From Flagellimonas algicola (GTDB lineage Bacteria > Bacteroidota > Bacteroidia > Flavobacteriales > Flavobacteriaceae), in assembly GCF_005937185.1 (NCBI RefSeq), contig NZ_VCNI01000001.1:310001-374000 (forward strand): DNA of 64,000 nt. Reading direction: 5' to 3'. The notes beneath the pieces were generated by a model. The model was not told the origin of the DNA. It was given only the letters and a program-made list of their open reading frames with translations, and made no database searches. This document shows, in pieces, positions 63,331 through 64,000 of the stretch (its first letter is position 1; the number at the start of each line of letters is the position of its first letter). A program made the translations under genes and the position numbers.

Positions 63331-63338
63331 CAAAGATA
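63331..63338 (-). promoter_or_regulatory. putative -7 box of the SRPBCC-photolyase genes
   Basis: TATCTTTG on the minus strand matches TAnnTTTG and ends six bases before the ATG at 63325, so the transcript may start on or next to the ATG. No good -33 TTG is seen. Confidence 0.4.
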
Positions 63339-63451
63339 CTAAAAATGTTTAACATGATTATAAAAAAGTTAAACAAAATACCAACTCGATTGATTAACAG
63401 TATATTATACCAAAATTGTAACTTGGAAGATATAATTAAAGGTTGACTGCA

Positions 63452-64000
63452 ATGAAATGTTTATGTCAAATACTTTTGTCTTTCTTGCTAGTATCCGCAG
63501 CACATGGGCAAATTAGCTTGGAAAAGATTGCTGATTTACCTGGGACCATCAACGAGACCTCCGGACTTATATACTTTGACGGCAAATTAATTAGCCATAA
63601 TGATTCTGGTAGTGATGCAGCACTTTATGAACTTGACCCGGCGGATGGTTCTATAATTAGGACGGTGGCCTTGACCAACGCAACTAACATAGACTGGGAA
63701 GATTTAACCCAGGATTCAAATTACATCTATATAGGGGATTTTGGTAATAGCAAAGGAGACCGGACCGATTTGACGATTTATAGAATTACAAAATCAGATT
63801 ATCTTACCTCAAACACGGTTTTTGCCGAGGAAATACACTTTTCTTATGAGGACCAAACCAATTTTACTTCGGATTCTTTTGGCAATTGGGATGCGGAGGC
63901 CATGGTTAAGTACGATGACAATCTTATAGTTTTTACCAAACAATGGAAAGATTTGGGGACTGTTGCCTATCGAATTCCCAGCACCCCGGGAACCCATAGT
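63452..64000 (+). CDS. secreted protein, N-terminal part (cut by window edge)
   Basis: An open frame starts with ATG at 63452 and runs to the right edge, about 183 residues visible. Signal peptide: MKCLCQILLSFLLVSAAHGQ. Then LPGTINETSGLIYFDGKLISHNDSGSDAALYELDPADG and NIDWEDLTQDSNYIYIGDFGN (in part): the pattern of beta-propeller-like proteins seen as T9SS-exported or SdiA-regulated-type proteins in Bacteroidota. A C-terminal sorting domain would be outside the window. Confidence 0.7.
   Translation, partial: MKCLCQILLSFLLVSAAHGQISLEKIADLPGTINETSGLIYFDGKLISHNDSGSDAALYELDPADGSIIRTVALTNATNIDWEDLTQDSNYIYIGDFGNSKGDRTDLTIYRITKSDYLTSNTVFAEEIHFSYEDQTNFTSDSFGNWDAEAMVKYDDNLIVFTKQWKDLGTVAYRIPSTPGTHS

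Noticed and set aside
1..64000. CRISPR arrays, rRNA genes, insertion sequences, prophage
   Set aside because: No regularly spaced identical repeats, ribosomal RNA cores, transposases, integrases or phage genes were seen.

Overview
The window reads as chromosome of a marine Bacteroidota bacterium, most likely Flavobacteriaceae (Muricauda/Maribacter/Zobellia-like; the genus is a guess). Support comes from the gliding-motility genes gldF/gldG, DUF4290, a START-like protein, the DUF4212 plus sodium/solute symporter pair, and several TAnnTTTG promoter -7 boxes. There is no rRNA, CRISPR array, phage or insertion sequence. Almost all of the window is coding, on both strands, with one tRNA.

Region 1 (1-18393) is the end of a surface or extracellular polysaccharide locus with a clear sulfation theme. 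It holds a truncated glycosyltransferase, a heparin-lyase-like lipoprotein, two divergent PAPS-type sulfotransferases, UDP-glucose dehydrogenase, and a five-gene operon (cysQ, a duplicated DUF2061 protein, cysC, cysD, cysN) that makes PAPS and recycles PAP. These are followed by a UDP-glucuronate epimerase-like enzyme, a DegT-type aminotransferase, a CapD/PglF-type dehydratase, a Wza-like export lipoprotein, a Wzc-like BY-kinase, and a PHP-type tyrosine phosphatase converging on the kinase with no base between the stop codons. Together they suggest a sulfated, uronic-acid-containing polymer resembling a glycosaminoglycan in principle. cysH and cysJI are not in the window.

Region 2 (18444-27207) is housekeeping: mnmE, a DUF4870 protein, dnaN, gldG/gldF, an ABM monooxygenase, a SAM hydroxide adenosyltransferase, phoH and purC.

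Region 3 (27302-36645) has a two-part sodium symporter, an SDR, an AraC regulator, acetyl-CoA synthetase, a secreted LamG plus endonuclease/phosphatase fusion, a DoxX protein and a type II NADH dehydrogenase. It looks like acetate or short-acid uptake and activation plus respiration. Next, 36853-42761, is a three-gene set of planctomycete-type cytochrome/PSD1, DUF1501 and a membrane heme/LRR/chitobiase-domain protein; its function is unknown and it is the most obscure system here.

Region 4 (42868-51374) carries tRNA-Met with promoter and terminator, a START-like protein, a class IV aminotransferase, YqgE, HU, fmt, recQ, a small ATPase, DUF493, DUF4290 and murA. This MurA has Asp where the fosfomycin-sensitive enzyme has Cys.

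Region 5 (51371-64000) is accessory metabolism: an AraC regulator divergent from a PhyH dioxygenase and a sugar isomerase, a peroxidase-like protein, an NTF2-like protein, a ChbG-type deacetylase, a roughly 195-bp inverted-repeat element, an orphan ParD-like mini-gene, an XRE regulator, a MORN/TPR protein, pirin, a calycin-VOC fusion, an exported M20 amidohydrolase, photolyase, an SRPBCC protein, and a truncated secreted protein at the right edge. All functions are inferred from sequence reading only; no database search was run.
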